NCBI RefSeq assembly: GCF_030296915.1
Contig: NZ_AP028031.1
Location: 2,693,501-2,757,500 of the forward strand
Length of the DNA stretch: 64,000 bases
Reading direction: 5' to 3'
Origin: Anaerostipes hadrus ATCC 29173 = JCM 17467
GTDB lineage: Bacteria > Bacillota > Clostridia > Lachnospirales > Lachnospiraceae
The notes below the pieces were generated by a model. It did not search any database and had not been told where the DNA came from. It was given only the letters and a program-made list of their open reading frames with translations. Below are positions 25,874 to 33,969 of this stretch, piece by piece. The position numbers and the translations under genes are program-made. How positions within the stretch are numbered: the stretch's first letter is position 1; every line of letters starts with the position of its first letter.

Positions 25874-26372
25874 TCCACCTCCTGATCTGATCGATCTCAA
25901 AATCTCCCTGTGCCTGATCATTTCCTTCATATTCAAACAAACAGATTCCAAACATACTTAAGAAATCACCTGCCACAACTGCTGATCTTGTCTTTATTTT
26001 TGCTGAAACTCTAAGCGGTGTTGTCGATACTCTAACCGAACTGACTTCTGCCATAAACAGATGCCTTTGCAATTGTTCTTTCATCTCTTTTTCAGCTTTT
26101 GTATTTCCTGACTTGTTTGACGATATCACATTTCCAGTGATCAGCTTTTGATTTACTTTCTGATACGATAACTTTCCCGTATCATACTCTGCCCCTGTAA
26201 TTTTAACATCTGCCGCTTTCTGCACTGCTTCTCCCATAATTCCTTGTGCGATCCCACAATTCATAAAATAAAACAGATAGCTAAAAAACATCCATAGCAC
26301 CATCAAAATGATCGGAAGCAGCGCACTGATTTCAACTGTCATGTATCCCCCTGTTTTGCGCATCTCGTGCAT
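25848..26372 (-). CDS. tadE: TadE-like minor pseudopilin
   Basis: A 174-residue pseudopilin with a short basic leader and a class-III prepilin-type cleavage site (GGYMTVEISALLP, Glu at +5 after Gly), then a 20-residue hydrophobic helix and a small extracellular domain. Minor pseudopilins initiate or cap Tad pili after processing by the prepilin peptidase. It overlaps the preceding pseudopilin gene by 34 bases and the FHA gene by 26, showing tight coupling. Confidence 0.85.
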   Translation of the reverse strand: MHEMRKTGGYMTVEISALLPIILMVLWMFFSYLFYFMNCGIAQGIMGEAVQKAADVKITGAEYDTGKLSYQKVNQKLITGNVISSNKSGNTKAEKEMKEQLQRHLFMAEVSSVRVSTTPLRVSAKIKTRSAVVAGDFLSMFGICLFEYEGNDQAQGDFEIDQIRRWNALEGAMD

Positions 26373-27226
26373 GGCCTCATCCCCTTTAATGTACTTAGAT
26401 CTACTTGTTTGACTGTTCTTTTTAACCCGCTGCAGCCAAGATCCGTGTGATAAGATTCCCCTTCTTTTGCGATATATACACAGGAAAAATCACCTTTTTC
26501 ATGCTTGGTGCATTTATCACATGGCTTGTATTGTGTCCGCTTGTTTCTGTATTTTTCTACATCTTCGTCAACAGAAATATCCAATGACAGATGTGTACAG
26601 GAGAGATCTTTATGGTACACCGCTTCATGCGGTGTGATATAGACATAGCCTTTTTTTAATTCATCTCCGTCTGGTACATATCCTGTCATGGATTTTTGCC
26701 TTACACTTTGCTCATAGGATACTGTATGGGTTGATAAAAACGGCATTGTTTTGCGAATATAATAACGCACAGATACGATATATTCCCCTTTAGAGATCAA
26801 TGTCAGTCTACACGCCGCTGCCGCTCCTGCACTTCCTCCGATCAAAGCCGAATGGTCTAAAAACTTACGGTTTACCGCTGCAAGAAAAGCTGCCTTGGCA
26901 CTAAACCCTGATAAGTCACTTCCAGATTTTTTCTTCTGCCTGACGCGATATTCATTAACTGCAGCCCTCTTTGCCGCCTCACAAGCACCATGAGAAATCT
27001 GTTGGTGGATCATCAAAATCTCTCCTGCACTTGTAAGCATCAAAAGAACGATCAAAAAAATGGGGACGATCAGACTCGCTTCCAATGTCATTGCACCTTC
27101 CTCATTTCCAGAAAGATTTGAGGCAGAGGAAGATGCTCTCTTGGATTTTTTTACGACGATCTTGTTGTTATTGTTATCATTTTGAACCGGATTCACTTTT
27201 GAGAAATGTTTTTGACAAGAGAACAT
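26339..27226 (-). CDS. TadE-like pseudopilin with two Cys/His repeats
   Basis: A 295-residue protein. After an unusually long N-terminal tail (about 45 residues with NDNNNN and a Lys/Ser run) comes a prepilin-type site (EEGAMTLEASLIVP, Glu at +5) and membrane helix. Near the C-terminus two similar units appear: YHKDLSCTHL followed by CDKC, and YHTDLGCSGL followed by CTRC. These His-Cys...CxxC units look like small metal-binding modules on the outside. The start is set by AGGGGGCAGAGAAAG before ATG, eleven codons inside the longer frame. Confidence 0.8.
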   Translation of the reverse strand: MFSCQKHFSKVNPVQNDNNNNKIVVKKSKRASSSASNLSGNEEGAMTLEASLIVPIFLIVLLMLTSAGEILMIHQQISHGACEAAKRAAVNEYRVRQKKKSGSDLSGFSAKAAFLAAVNRKFLDHSALIGGSAGAAAACRLTLISKGEYIVSVRYYIRKTMPFLSTHTVSYEQSVRQKSMTGYVPDGDELKKGYVYITPHEAVYHKDLSCTHLSLDISVDEDVEKYRNKRTQYKPCDKCTKHEKGDFSCVYIAKEGESYHTDLGCSGLKRTVKQVDLSTLKGMRPCTRCAKQGDT

Positions 27227-27266
27227 CTTTCTCTGCCCCCTTTCTTTCATTTTGATCATTTAAATT

Positions 27267-28709
27267 TTAATACGTTACATATCGATACATTTTAAGATCT
27301 GTATATGTTGCGAATGGCAAGATCATTCCACCAAATCCGAGTTTTTTCAACTTCAGATTCTGCGTGATCTTGTAAGAAGAAATGCATTGATCCAATTTAA
27401 AATCTGACACTTTTCTTCGGATATTTTGTTCCATCAGATCCATCATTCGGAAATATTTTTGACGTTTATCTTTTTGTGATATCAACAGTAATAACAAATA
27501 ATCCTCGTACGCCATTCCCTGTTTCACAGGTTTTCTCTTGCAATTTAACGTTGCCAGTCCTGCAAAAGAAAGCTGCCAGTCTGCAGATGTTTTTACTGCT
27601 GGGATTTTTTTACCATCTGCAAGATTTCTTACATCGATCACTGATTCCCCATAAGCAAGTGCTAGTAATAACAGGTTCTTTGCAACCGCAACTGCTGGTG
27701 GAAATCCTGTAACTCCAAGAATTGACGCTGCTAACAATGCTGCTTCTTTTTCTTTGGCCGGATCTTGATATACACAAGCTGCATTCATCACAAATCTAAG
27801 TGCGATCATCCTCCAGAAAACCATTCCAAGATTCTCTTTTTCCGAATCTTTCCCTGCGATCAAGTATTCAATCTCATATTTAATCCCGTCTTTTTTTGTT
27901 GTATCTGTCAGAAAATGAAAATATTTTGTTGCATATAAAACTACCGGTAATTCACTTGCAAAGGAATCCGTTGATGCTGTTTTTTCGAATTCATCTAATT
28001 CTTTTTCCACATCTTTTCGGTTCATAAAATTCCATGCACTCTGCTTTGTTGTGTCTTTTTTGCCATAGACAATATTAATTGGAAGATCTGACACTTTTTT
28101 CTCTCCCATGATCAATGGGACCGAGCCTTCTTTTAACAATTTCATAAATCCTTTTCTCGGATCTTTTTTTACTGGTTCTGATGTTAGTGTTTTTTCATTT
28201 TCCGTTTCTTCTGCTTCTTCTTCCTCTTTTTGAATCTGATCCTTAATTCCTGAGAGCTCATTTTTCTGGTCTTCTCCAGCCTTGATCTTTTTGGTCAAGT
28301 TTTTCAAAATATCCCCTGCTGCTTCATATTGCATCTGCTGCCGAATCTGATATTTTAAAACTTCTCCTTTTTGTGCTGACAGATCAAGTATATCTGAAAT
28401 TTTTGTACTTCCTGTTTGAAAGCGAAAAGGATCTCCATTCTGATCCAGACTTTCTTTCATGCGGTCTGAAAAATCTGTTTCGATCTTCTTGTGATATCTT
28501 GGATCCATCGCATAAATATGATACATATCCGCAAGCTCTTTCTGATAATTTCCTTTTGTATGAGAAAGCCCAGACATATAAATACCCATCGCCTTTCCCC
28601 TCGCTGTATACATATAGATTCCTTCCACACATACGCTGATCAACAGTAAAAAAACAAGAAATAACATTGCAAGAAATGCACTCATACTACCTTGCTCATC
28701 CCGGATCAT
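27267..28709 (-). CDS. Pilus-associated membrane-anchored protein (DUF5702-like)
   Basis: A 480-residue protein with an N-terminal helix after a prepilin-like site (DEQGSMSAFLAMLFL) and a large, mostly helical extracellular region with a charged coiled stretch (about 125-165, rich in Glu and Lys). It resembles DUF5702 proteins encoded in clostridial Tad loci. The usual Glu at +5 is replaced by Phe, so processing or packing may differ. Its ATG overlaps the stop of the pilin gene (ATGA). Likely a tip, adhesin or assembly factor. Confidence 0.8.
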   Translation of the reverse strand: MIRDEQGSMSAFLAMLFLVFLLLISVCVEGIYMYTARGKAMGIYMSGLSHTKGNYQKELADMYHIYAMDPRYHKKIETDFSDRMKESLDQNGDPFRFQTGSTKISDILDLSAQKGEVLKYQIRQQMQYEAAGDILKNLTKKIKAGEDQKNELSGIKDQIQKEEEEAEETENEKTLTSEPVKKDPRKGFMKLLKEGSVPLIMGEKKVSDLPINIVYGKKDTTKQSAWNFMNRKDVEKELDEFEKTASTDSFASELPVVLYATKYFHFLTDTTKKDGIKYEIEYLIAGKDSEKENLGMVFWRMIALRFVMNAACVYQDPAKEKEAALLAASILGVTGFPPAVAVAKNLLLLALAYGESVIDVRNLADGKKIPAVKTSADWQLSFAGLATLNCKRKPVKQGMAYEDYLLLLLISQKDKRQKYFRMMDLMEQNIRRKVSDFKLDQCISSYKITQNLKLKKLGFGGMILPFATYTDLKMYRYVTY

Positions 28710-28879
28710 TTGACTTGTCCTGTTTTACTAGTGATCGTTTTAAAAATGCTATCAACGACTTTCTTGATCTGCGTCTGGAAAATAATGACGAGTCCGATCA
28801 AAACTACAATGATCAAAATCACCTCAACAACACCCATTCCTGATTCATCTTTAAAAAAATGCTTTAGAAAATTTTTCAT
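28706..28879 (-). CDS. flp: Flp-family major pilin (57 residues)
   Basis: A very short gene encoding the probable structural subunit of the Tad pilus. The leader MKNFLKHFFKDESG ends in Gly, followed by MGVVEVILIIVV with the Glu at +5, a hydrophobic helix and a short Lys/Thr-rich tail. The pattern and length match Flp1/type IVb pilins. It has a GGGGG ribosome site ten bases before ATG and lies between tadC and the DUF5702 gene, overlapping the latter by four bases. Confidence 0.9.
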   Translation of the reverse strand: MKNFLKHFFKDESGMGVVEVILIIVVLIGLVIIFQTQIKKVVDSIFKTITSKTGQVK

Positions 28880-28899
28880 ATGTTTTACCCCCTGACCTT

Positions 28900-30237
28900 T
28901 TATGAAAATGTAGATAGTGCTGGAAACATCAATAATACTAAAATAACAACCAACATTACCATCATCGGTGCGAGCAGTTTTGTGCTTGCTTGTTCTCCTT
29001 TCCTTTTTGCATGTTCTTTTTTCTCAAAAAAAGCTCCTTCTTCCTCTTCTTTTAACCTTAGAAACAGATCCGTTGAACCTCTTGTAATACTCTGTACGAG
29101 CAGAACAGATAATTTTTGATAAGAAGACAACCCAATCTTTTTGCCCATCTCACCAAATGCTTTTGTCTGTGGAACTCCAAATGAAATCTGTCTGCATGTT
29201 TTTTTGATCTGTTCATATACGAAGATTTCTTTTTTGTTTCCTCTTCTTTGTTCTTTCTCGTATTCCGTCGCTACTGCTTCCAATGCAGCCACCACACTCA
29301 TTCCTGTCCCCAGAAATAAAATCAGATGTTCTATGATCTGTGGATACTCCACCATAGATTGTTCCAATGTCTGTATTCTTTGTTCCTTATATTTTTCATT
29401 TTCGTGATACCAGAAAAATATGATCACTGCAATCCCAAGAAATAAAATTGCAGGAATCTGACTTTCATTTTCCGCAGGTAAAAGTCTGCCCTGCCGGATC
29501 ACATCTGGAAGATAAAACTGTTCCTTCGTAATATGTTTTTCTTCCAATTTCTTAAGATCTGCAATGATCTTTTGTTTTTCTGATACCTTTTTCCCTGAAT
29601 TCCCAGGAACTACACAGACAGGAATCTTTAAGATCCTTACTTCTCCTTGACATTCCATCCTTGCATTAAGATTCAACAGATAGTCTTTTTTGACATTCTT
29701 CGAAAACACATTGCCTTCTTCATCGATGACTGTAGGATCATCACTCTGCCATTGTACCGCAATATTTTCCCCAGGTATCTTTACTGGCATTTCAAGATTT
29801 CGTTCCACTTCATTTAATGATTTGTTTTTCGCCACAAGATGTTTCCTTAAATAAGCTTCTCCTCTGTCAAATGCCTGCGTGATCTGGGCTTTTGTATATC
29901 CTTTTGGATGAATCTCCAAGGTGTAAATATCATCATCGCTTTTTGTTTTAATACGAATCTGTTGCTCTGTAACTTCGCCGCCCGTTTCATCTCTCGTGAT
30001 CAGAATTCTACGATCCTGACTGAAATAAAAGATTATGGTCAGAAAAAGAACGATAAGAAAAATAATAGTCGCCACGCTTATGATCTTCACCTGTTCATAC
30101 AGACTCTTCCTTACTTTCTCATCTAATTGTTTCTTTGTTCCTATGAAACAGGATCCTATCTCTGCTTTTCTTTTTTCTTTGAGTTCTTCTGGAAGTTTTT
30201 CCACGATCTTATTAATCCATTGAAACTTAAATTTCAA
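28900..30237 (-). CDS. tadC: TadC-like platform protein with an inserted extracytoplasmic domain
   Basis: A 445-residue type II secretion F-like protein. The C-terminal third (about 285-445) has the T2SSF core, including EYPQIIEHLILFLGTGMSVVAALEAVA and a final membrane helix. Unlike normal TadC (about 300 residues) it has a long segment (about 75-255) between the first helix and the core, with beta-rich, Ig-like sequence (NIAVQWQSDDPTVIDEEGNVF). This looks like an added domain facing outward. It overlaps tadB by 11 bases. Confidence 0.82.
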   Translation of the reverse strand: MKFKFQWINKIVEKLPEELKEKRKAEIGSCFIGTKKQLDEKVRKSLYEQVKIISVATIIFLIVLFLTIIFYFSQDRRILITRDETGGEVTEQQIRIKTKSDDDIYTLEIHPKGYTKAQITQAFDRGEAYLRKHLVAKNKSLNEVERNLEMPVKIPGENIAVQWQSDDPTVIDEEGNVFSKNVKKDYLLNLNARMECQGEVRILKIPVCVVPGNSGKKVSEKQKIIADLKKLEEKHITKEQFYLPDVIRQGRLLPAENESQIPAILFLGIAVIIFFWYHENEKYKEQRIQTLEQSMVEYPQIIEHLILFLGTGMSVVAALEAVATEYEKEQRRGNKKEIFVYEQIKKTCRQISFGVPQTKAFGEMGKKIGLSSYQKLSVLLVQSITRGSTDLFLRLKEEEEGAFFEKKEHAKRKGEQASTKLLAPMMVMLVVILVLLMFPALSTFS

Positions 30238-30985
30238 TCTCAGTCACCCTCTCTGCCCATATATCTGCGATCCACAGACATAAAAGAGAAATCACTGCGA
30301 CTAAAACTCCGGCAAAACTCTCATACAGTATGTCGAAATATCCAGGATTTGAAATCCTTACATAAAGGAGAATAAAATATGGCATGACAGACATGATCTT
30401 TTTCTCCATTTGTTTTGCCGCGATCATCGTGTGAATCTCTTCTTTTGTCTGGATTGCCTGACTTAAATGTTCTATCGTATTTTCCGTGATCTCAATCAGA
30501 TTCCCACCACTTTTTTTCGCAATTGATATGACCTGTGCAAACTGATAAAATTCTTCCAGACCTACATGTTCCGCCATATCAAAAAGCAGATTATCCACAG
30601 GTTCGTTCATTTTGAGCTTGTTTATCAACAATTGAAGTTCTTTTGCCAACAAACTGTGTTCTTCATACATCTCCAGATCATTTTTTGCTGTTTTCAATGC
30701 ATTTTCAATAGAGTATCCTGCAGATAAACTATTTCCAATAGAAATCATCATTTCACGGAATTCCTTTCGCAGCTTTTCCTTCTCCCGATGCATCTTATGA
30801 ATTCTTTGTTGTTTCATAAAAACAAACAAATATGGAATCAAAAGAATCGCAAATGCAATTCGGTCAAAAAACAGCCATGCGATCATCACGATATAGCAAA
30901 TTCCCTTAACCAACTCTTGCTTCTCATATTTCCACAGGCTGATCTCTTGCTTTAAAAGATTCCATAAGTTTCCGATATGCTTCAT
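30227..30985 (-). CDS. tadB: TadB-like platform protein
   Basis: A 252-residue inner-membrane protein of the T2SSF family, with helices near 30-65 and 200-245 and the cytoplasmic core between (FREMMISIGNSLSAGYSIENALKTA). It works with TadC as platform for pilus polymerisation. The chosen ATG (MKHIGNLW) has AAAGGAG ten bases upstream, inside the end of the ATPase gene; the overlap with that gene is 62 bases. Confidence 0.85.
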   Translation of the reverse strand: MKHIGNLWNLLKQEISLWKYEKQELVKGICYIVMIAWLFFDRIAFAILLIPYLFVFMKQQRIHKMHREKEKLRKEFREMMISIGNSLSAGYSIENALKTAKNDLEMYEEHSLLAKELQLLINKLKMNEPVDNLLFDMAEHVGLEEFYQFAQVISIAKKSGGNLIEITENTIEHLSQAIQTKEEIHTMIAAKQMEKKIMSVMPYFILLYVRISNPGYFDILYESFAGVLVAVISLLCLWIADIWAERVTEIEI

Positions 30986-32162
30986 ACTGACCATACTCCT
31001 TTAACTTCTTCTGATCACATAATTCTGATCTCATTGTAAGTTCATCATCTTCATTCATCTCAAACAACGGATGTAATGCTACCTGACTCGCCGCCATACC
31101 AGTAATCTCTGAAATCTCCATCAGTTTTCGACTTCCGTCAAAGCTTCTTCCAAGATGAATGATCACATCGATTGCAGATGCCATCTGCCCACGGATCGCC
31201 TCTACTGGCATATCGACTCCCATCAAGACCATCGTTTCGATTCGCTTAAGCATATCTTTACAGCTGTTCGCATGTCCTGTCGAGATGCTTCCATCGTGGC
31301 CTGTATTCATTGCATTTAACATAGACAAGGCTTCTTCGCCTCGCACTTCTCCGACGATGATCCGGTCTGGCCGTGAACGTAATGCCGCTTTGATCAGTTC
31401 TTTCATATCGACCTGATTTTCCCCCGCTGCATTCGCATTCCTCATCTCTAACCGGACCAGATTATCAATCCCATTAAGTTTCAATTCTGCGGAATCCTCA
31501 ATTGTTATGATCCTCTCATCTTTCGGGATACAATTTGACATTCCATTGAGCAACGTCGTCTTTCCACTGCCTGTTCCCCCCGAGATAAAAATGTTATAGC
31601 GCGCCCTTACAAGAATCTTCAAAAACTTCGCAATTTCTTCCGAAAATGCTTCCCGTTCACAAAGCCATGCTAATGTCATCGGTTCCTTTGCAAACTTTCG
31701 GATTGTCATCGTTGCCCCATCGATCGATATCGGCGGCAAAATGATATTTACTCTCGAACCATCGTTAAGTCTCGCATCCACAATTGGATTTCGTTCATTC
31801 ACCATACGGTTCGCTCCTGATGCAACCTGCTGAATTACCTGATATAATTTTTCATTATCCGAAAAATGCCCAGGATATCGGTGCAGTTTTCCTTGCCGCT
31901 CAATAAAAATATTTTTATAGCCATTGATCATGATCTCCGTCACAGAATCATCTTCTAACAGATCTTGCAGAATATCCAATCTTCGAAGAGCATAAAAAAC
32001 TTCCTGATTCAAGCGAATCTTGTCAGACAAAAGCAACGGATATTCTTCTGATATTTTCATGATCTCTTCCTGAATCACACCTTTTAAATGTTCGTCAGAA
32101 ATCTCCTGTGAAAAATTCAATTTCTCCATTACTCTTTGTTTCAGCAATTCCTTCAAGGCCAC
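30924..32162 (-). CDS. cpaF: Tad/Cpa secretion ATPase
   Basis: The hexameric motor that powers pilus assembly. The 412-residue protein begins with a GTG after GGAGG and has an N-terminal three-helix region, then the VirB11-like ATPase: Walker A SGGTGSGKTTLLNG (near 193), Asp box ITIEDSAELKL, Walker B RIIVGEVRGEEAL and His box SISTGHANS. Length is normal for CpaF/TadA. It overlaps the TadZ-like gene by 10 bases. Confidence 0.95.
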   Translation of the reverse strand: MALKELLKQRVMEKLNFSQEISDEHLKGVIQEEIMKISEEYPLLLSDKIRLNQEVFYALRRLDILQDLLEDDSVTEIMINGYKNIFIERQGKLHRYPGHFSDNEKLYQVIQQVASGANRMVNERNPIVDARLNDGSRVNIILPPISIDGATMTIRKFAKEPMTLAWLCEREAFSEEIAKFLKILVRARYNIFISGGTGSGKTTLLNGMSNCIPKDERIITIEDSAELKLNGIDNLVRLEMRNANAAGENQVDMKELIKAALRSRPDRIIVGEVRGEEALSMLNAMNTGHDGSISTGHANSCKDMLKRIETMVLMGVDMPVEAIRGQMASAIDVIIHLGRSFDGSRKLMEISEITGMAASQVALHPLFEMNEDDELTMRSELCDQKKLKEYGQYEAYRKLMESFKARDQPVEI

Positions 32163-33001
32163 TGCCCCCTTCCTCCTTTGTTCTTCCAGCTCTCAAGCAT
32201 CACTTCTTCCCAGTTTGTCAATTTCCATACTCCATGTTTTCTCATCTGTTTTTGAAACTTCTTATATTCCATACACCCCAGATCTTGCCGCATAAGAGGG
32301 AGAAAAATCCGATCAAATAACCCAAAGAACTTAAGATCTGGCGGTGATGCGATGCCAATATCAAAAATAATACAAATTCCTGTTTCTCTTAATTTCTCCA
32401 AAAACCACTCATAATCCTGCATAGATAATTCTCGATAATCCAGATAACATGAAGCTCCCGCAAATCCTACACAACCATCAAACTTCTTCTGATGTTCCAT
32501 AAAATATAGTACAATATCTTCTTTGTGTTCTTTGATATAAAACAACAAAAGGTCATCTGTCTCATCTTCTTCAAAGTGTCCATATGGTTGCATTCCAAAA
32601 TAAATCCACCCATTCGAAGCTGCCATATTCCTTGCAAATGCCGATATCTCCAGTCTTGAAATCGGAGAATATACTCCAAAAATCCGTTCATTTTCAATCT
32701 GAGGACTTACATTCAGGCAATGATAGATTCCCGCTGCGATCTCTTTTGCACTCTGGCAATACATCCCACCCATAGATTCATTTGCTCCAATTCGGCAAAC
32801 CGGAAAATCTCCATGATAATCCGTCTCTTCTGCCAGTACCAGGCATTCAAAATCTCCCTCTTGTTCCTGTTTAAAAAACATCTCCTCATCCGACGTAAAT
32901 GATGCCGTCATCGGGAAATCTTTCTGGTGATTTAAGTATTCCATCAGCCGTTTTCCATACTGATGGTCTTTGTGATAAATACCGATTGAAATATCCTTCA
33001 T
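32153..33001 (-). CDS. TadZ/CpaE-like protein with a degenerate ATPase
   Basis: A 282-residue protein in the TadZ/CpaE position between peptidase and CpaF. The N-terminal 100 residues look like a receiver-type fold without the phosphorylated Asp pattern. The second half follows a MinD-like layout, but where the P-loop should be it reads IFGVYSPISRLEISAFARNMA: no GKT/S. It should therefore not hydrolyse ATP and may serve only as a localisation scaffold. Ends with WKNKGGRGQWP. It overlaps the peptidase gene by four bases (ATGA). Confidence 0.7.
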   Translation of the reverse strand: MKDISIGIYHKDHQYGKRLMEYLNHQKDFPMTASFTSDEEMFFKQEQEGDFECLVLAEETDYHGDFPVCRIGANESMGGMYCQSAKEIAAGIYHCLNVSPQIENERIFGVYSPISRLEISAFARNMAASNGWIYFGMQPYGHFEEDETDDLLLFYIKEHKEDIVLYFMEHQKKFDGCVGFAGASCYLDYRELSMQDYEWFLEKLRETGICIIFDIGIASPPDLKFFGLFDRIFLPLMRQDLGCMEYKKFQKQMRKHGVWKLTNWEEVMLESWKNKGGRGQWP

Positions 33002-33501
33002 AGTCCACCTCCTAACAGGCAGATCATGTACGCTGCAAGGATCCCAAATGAAAAATGTATCATTCCATCTTTCATAAGATCCCCATTCTCTGTCTCGTAC
33101 ATCAATAATCTCTTGTTATCCTTACATTGTGTTACATATTGAAATAAGCGAAATAATCGCAGATGGAAGTTCTTCCTCTTCCATAAAAAGATCACGGCAT
33201 AAATACCGTTACATATAAATGACAAAATCAGAAACCGGGGCATTGCCCGTCCAATAGATATTGCACATACCATCAGCAGCTTCACATCTCCACCGCCAAG
33301 GCATCCAATATAGAATAATAATCCACAGCTGATCAGCACAACCAAAACTCCGATCATCATATCTGCTGCCTTCATCCCAGAAACTCCTGCAAGAACCAGC
33401 GTGATTAACGCTCCCGCCCCATTGAGCTTATTCGGGATCTTGAAATCTCTGTAATCATAAATTGCTGCCATGATCAAAAATAATAGAATCCATATCTTCA
33501 T
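32998..33501 (-). CDS. cpaA: Prepilin peptidase (CpaA/TadV)
   Basis: A 167-residue membrane aspartic peptidase that matures pilins. The catalytic Asp residues are in IYDYRDFKIPNKL (near 16) and GCLGGGDVKLL (near 70), the normal TadV arrangement without the N-methylation domain. First gene of the Tad operon, with AGGAAGGAGG before ATG. Four downstream proteins have Gly-type cleavage sites it could process. Confidence 0.92.
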   Translation of the reverse strand: MKIWILLFLIMAAIYDYRDFKIPNKLNGAGALITLVLAGVSGMKAADMMIGVLVVLISCGLLFYIGCLGGGDVKLLMVCAISIGRAMPRFLILSFICNGIYAVIFLWKRKNFHLRLFRLFQYVTQCKDNKRLLMYETENGDLMKDGMIHFSFGILAAYMICLLGGGL

Positions 33502-33624
33502 CTTTCCTCCTTCCTTTATGTTCCATTATTTTACATCTATTTACAGTATTTGTCTAGTATTTTTTCTATTATTTTACAGAAATACAAAATCCAGTATTTT
33601 ACTAGCGCACTTTACATCACATTA

Positions 33625-33897
33625 TTACTGCAATAAAAACACCGCTGCCGCATACAACACAATAATTCCTGGAAGCCCCAACAGTGCACCTGTTCCAATG
33701 GACAAGATATTAAGATTGACTGGTGCTGTGATTCCTTTCCGCATACAAACAATGCTGATTCCATATACGATCATCGCACAAAAAGCTCCCCGCAGCAAAA
33801 GCACTAGCAAATATGCCGGTTTCTTTACAATTCCGATCATCAGACAGATCATACATCCCGCTGCCACTATGTAAAAGATCATTTCATTTTGTCCCAT
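33625..33897 (-). CDS. bofA: BofA-like protein (pro-sigma-K processing inhibitor family)
   Basis: A 90-residue protein with three membrane helices and the family's C-terminal LSIGTGALLGLPGIIVLYA. In Bacillus BofA holds the SpoIVFB protease inactive until late sporulation, so the gene suggests a sporulation-competent host. In many Firmicutes it sits beside recR, but here it is isolated between the Tad operon and a secreted protein gene. Its ribosome site lies in one arm of a perfect 12-bp hairpin. Confidence 0.85.
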   Translation of the reverse strand: MGQNEMIFYIVAAGCMICLMIGIVKKPAYLLVLLLRGAFCAMIVYGISIVCMRKGITAPVNLNILSIGTGALLGLPGIIVLYAAAVFLLQ

Positions 33898-33907
33898 AAA
33901 AAAATCC

Positions 33908-33938
33908 CTCCTTATGTAATCTTATGTTACATAAGGAG
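33908..33938 (-). promoter_or_regulatory. Hairpin sequestering the bofA ribosome site
   Basis: CTCCTTATGTAA (33908-33919) is perfectly complementary to TTACATAAGGAG (33927-33938) around a 7-base loop. On the minus strand the 3' arm contains AAGGAGG, the bofA Shine-Dalgarno, followed by GATTTTTTT and the ATG. It can act as terminator for the upstream DUF1002 gene, as a lid on bofA translation, or both. Confidence 0.7.
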
Positions 33939-33969
33939 AGATATTCGTTTCTTATATGCTCCTAAGCTT

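Noticed and set aside
33470..33874. 134-codon plus-strand frame near bofA
   Set aside because: Mostly antisense to bofA, with no ribosome site and a Tyr/Ile/Pro-rich composition unlike a real protein.
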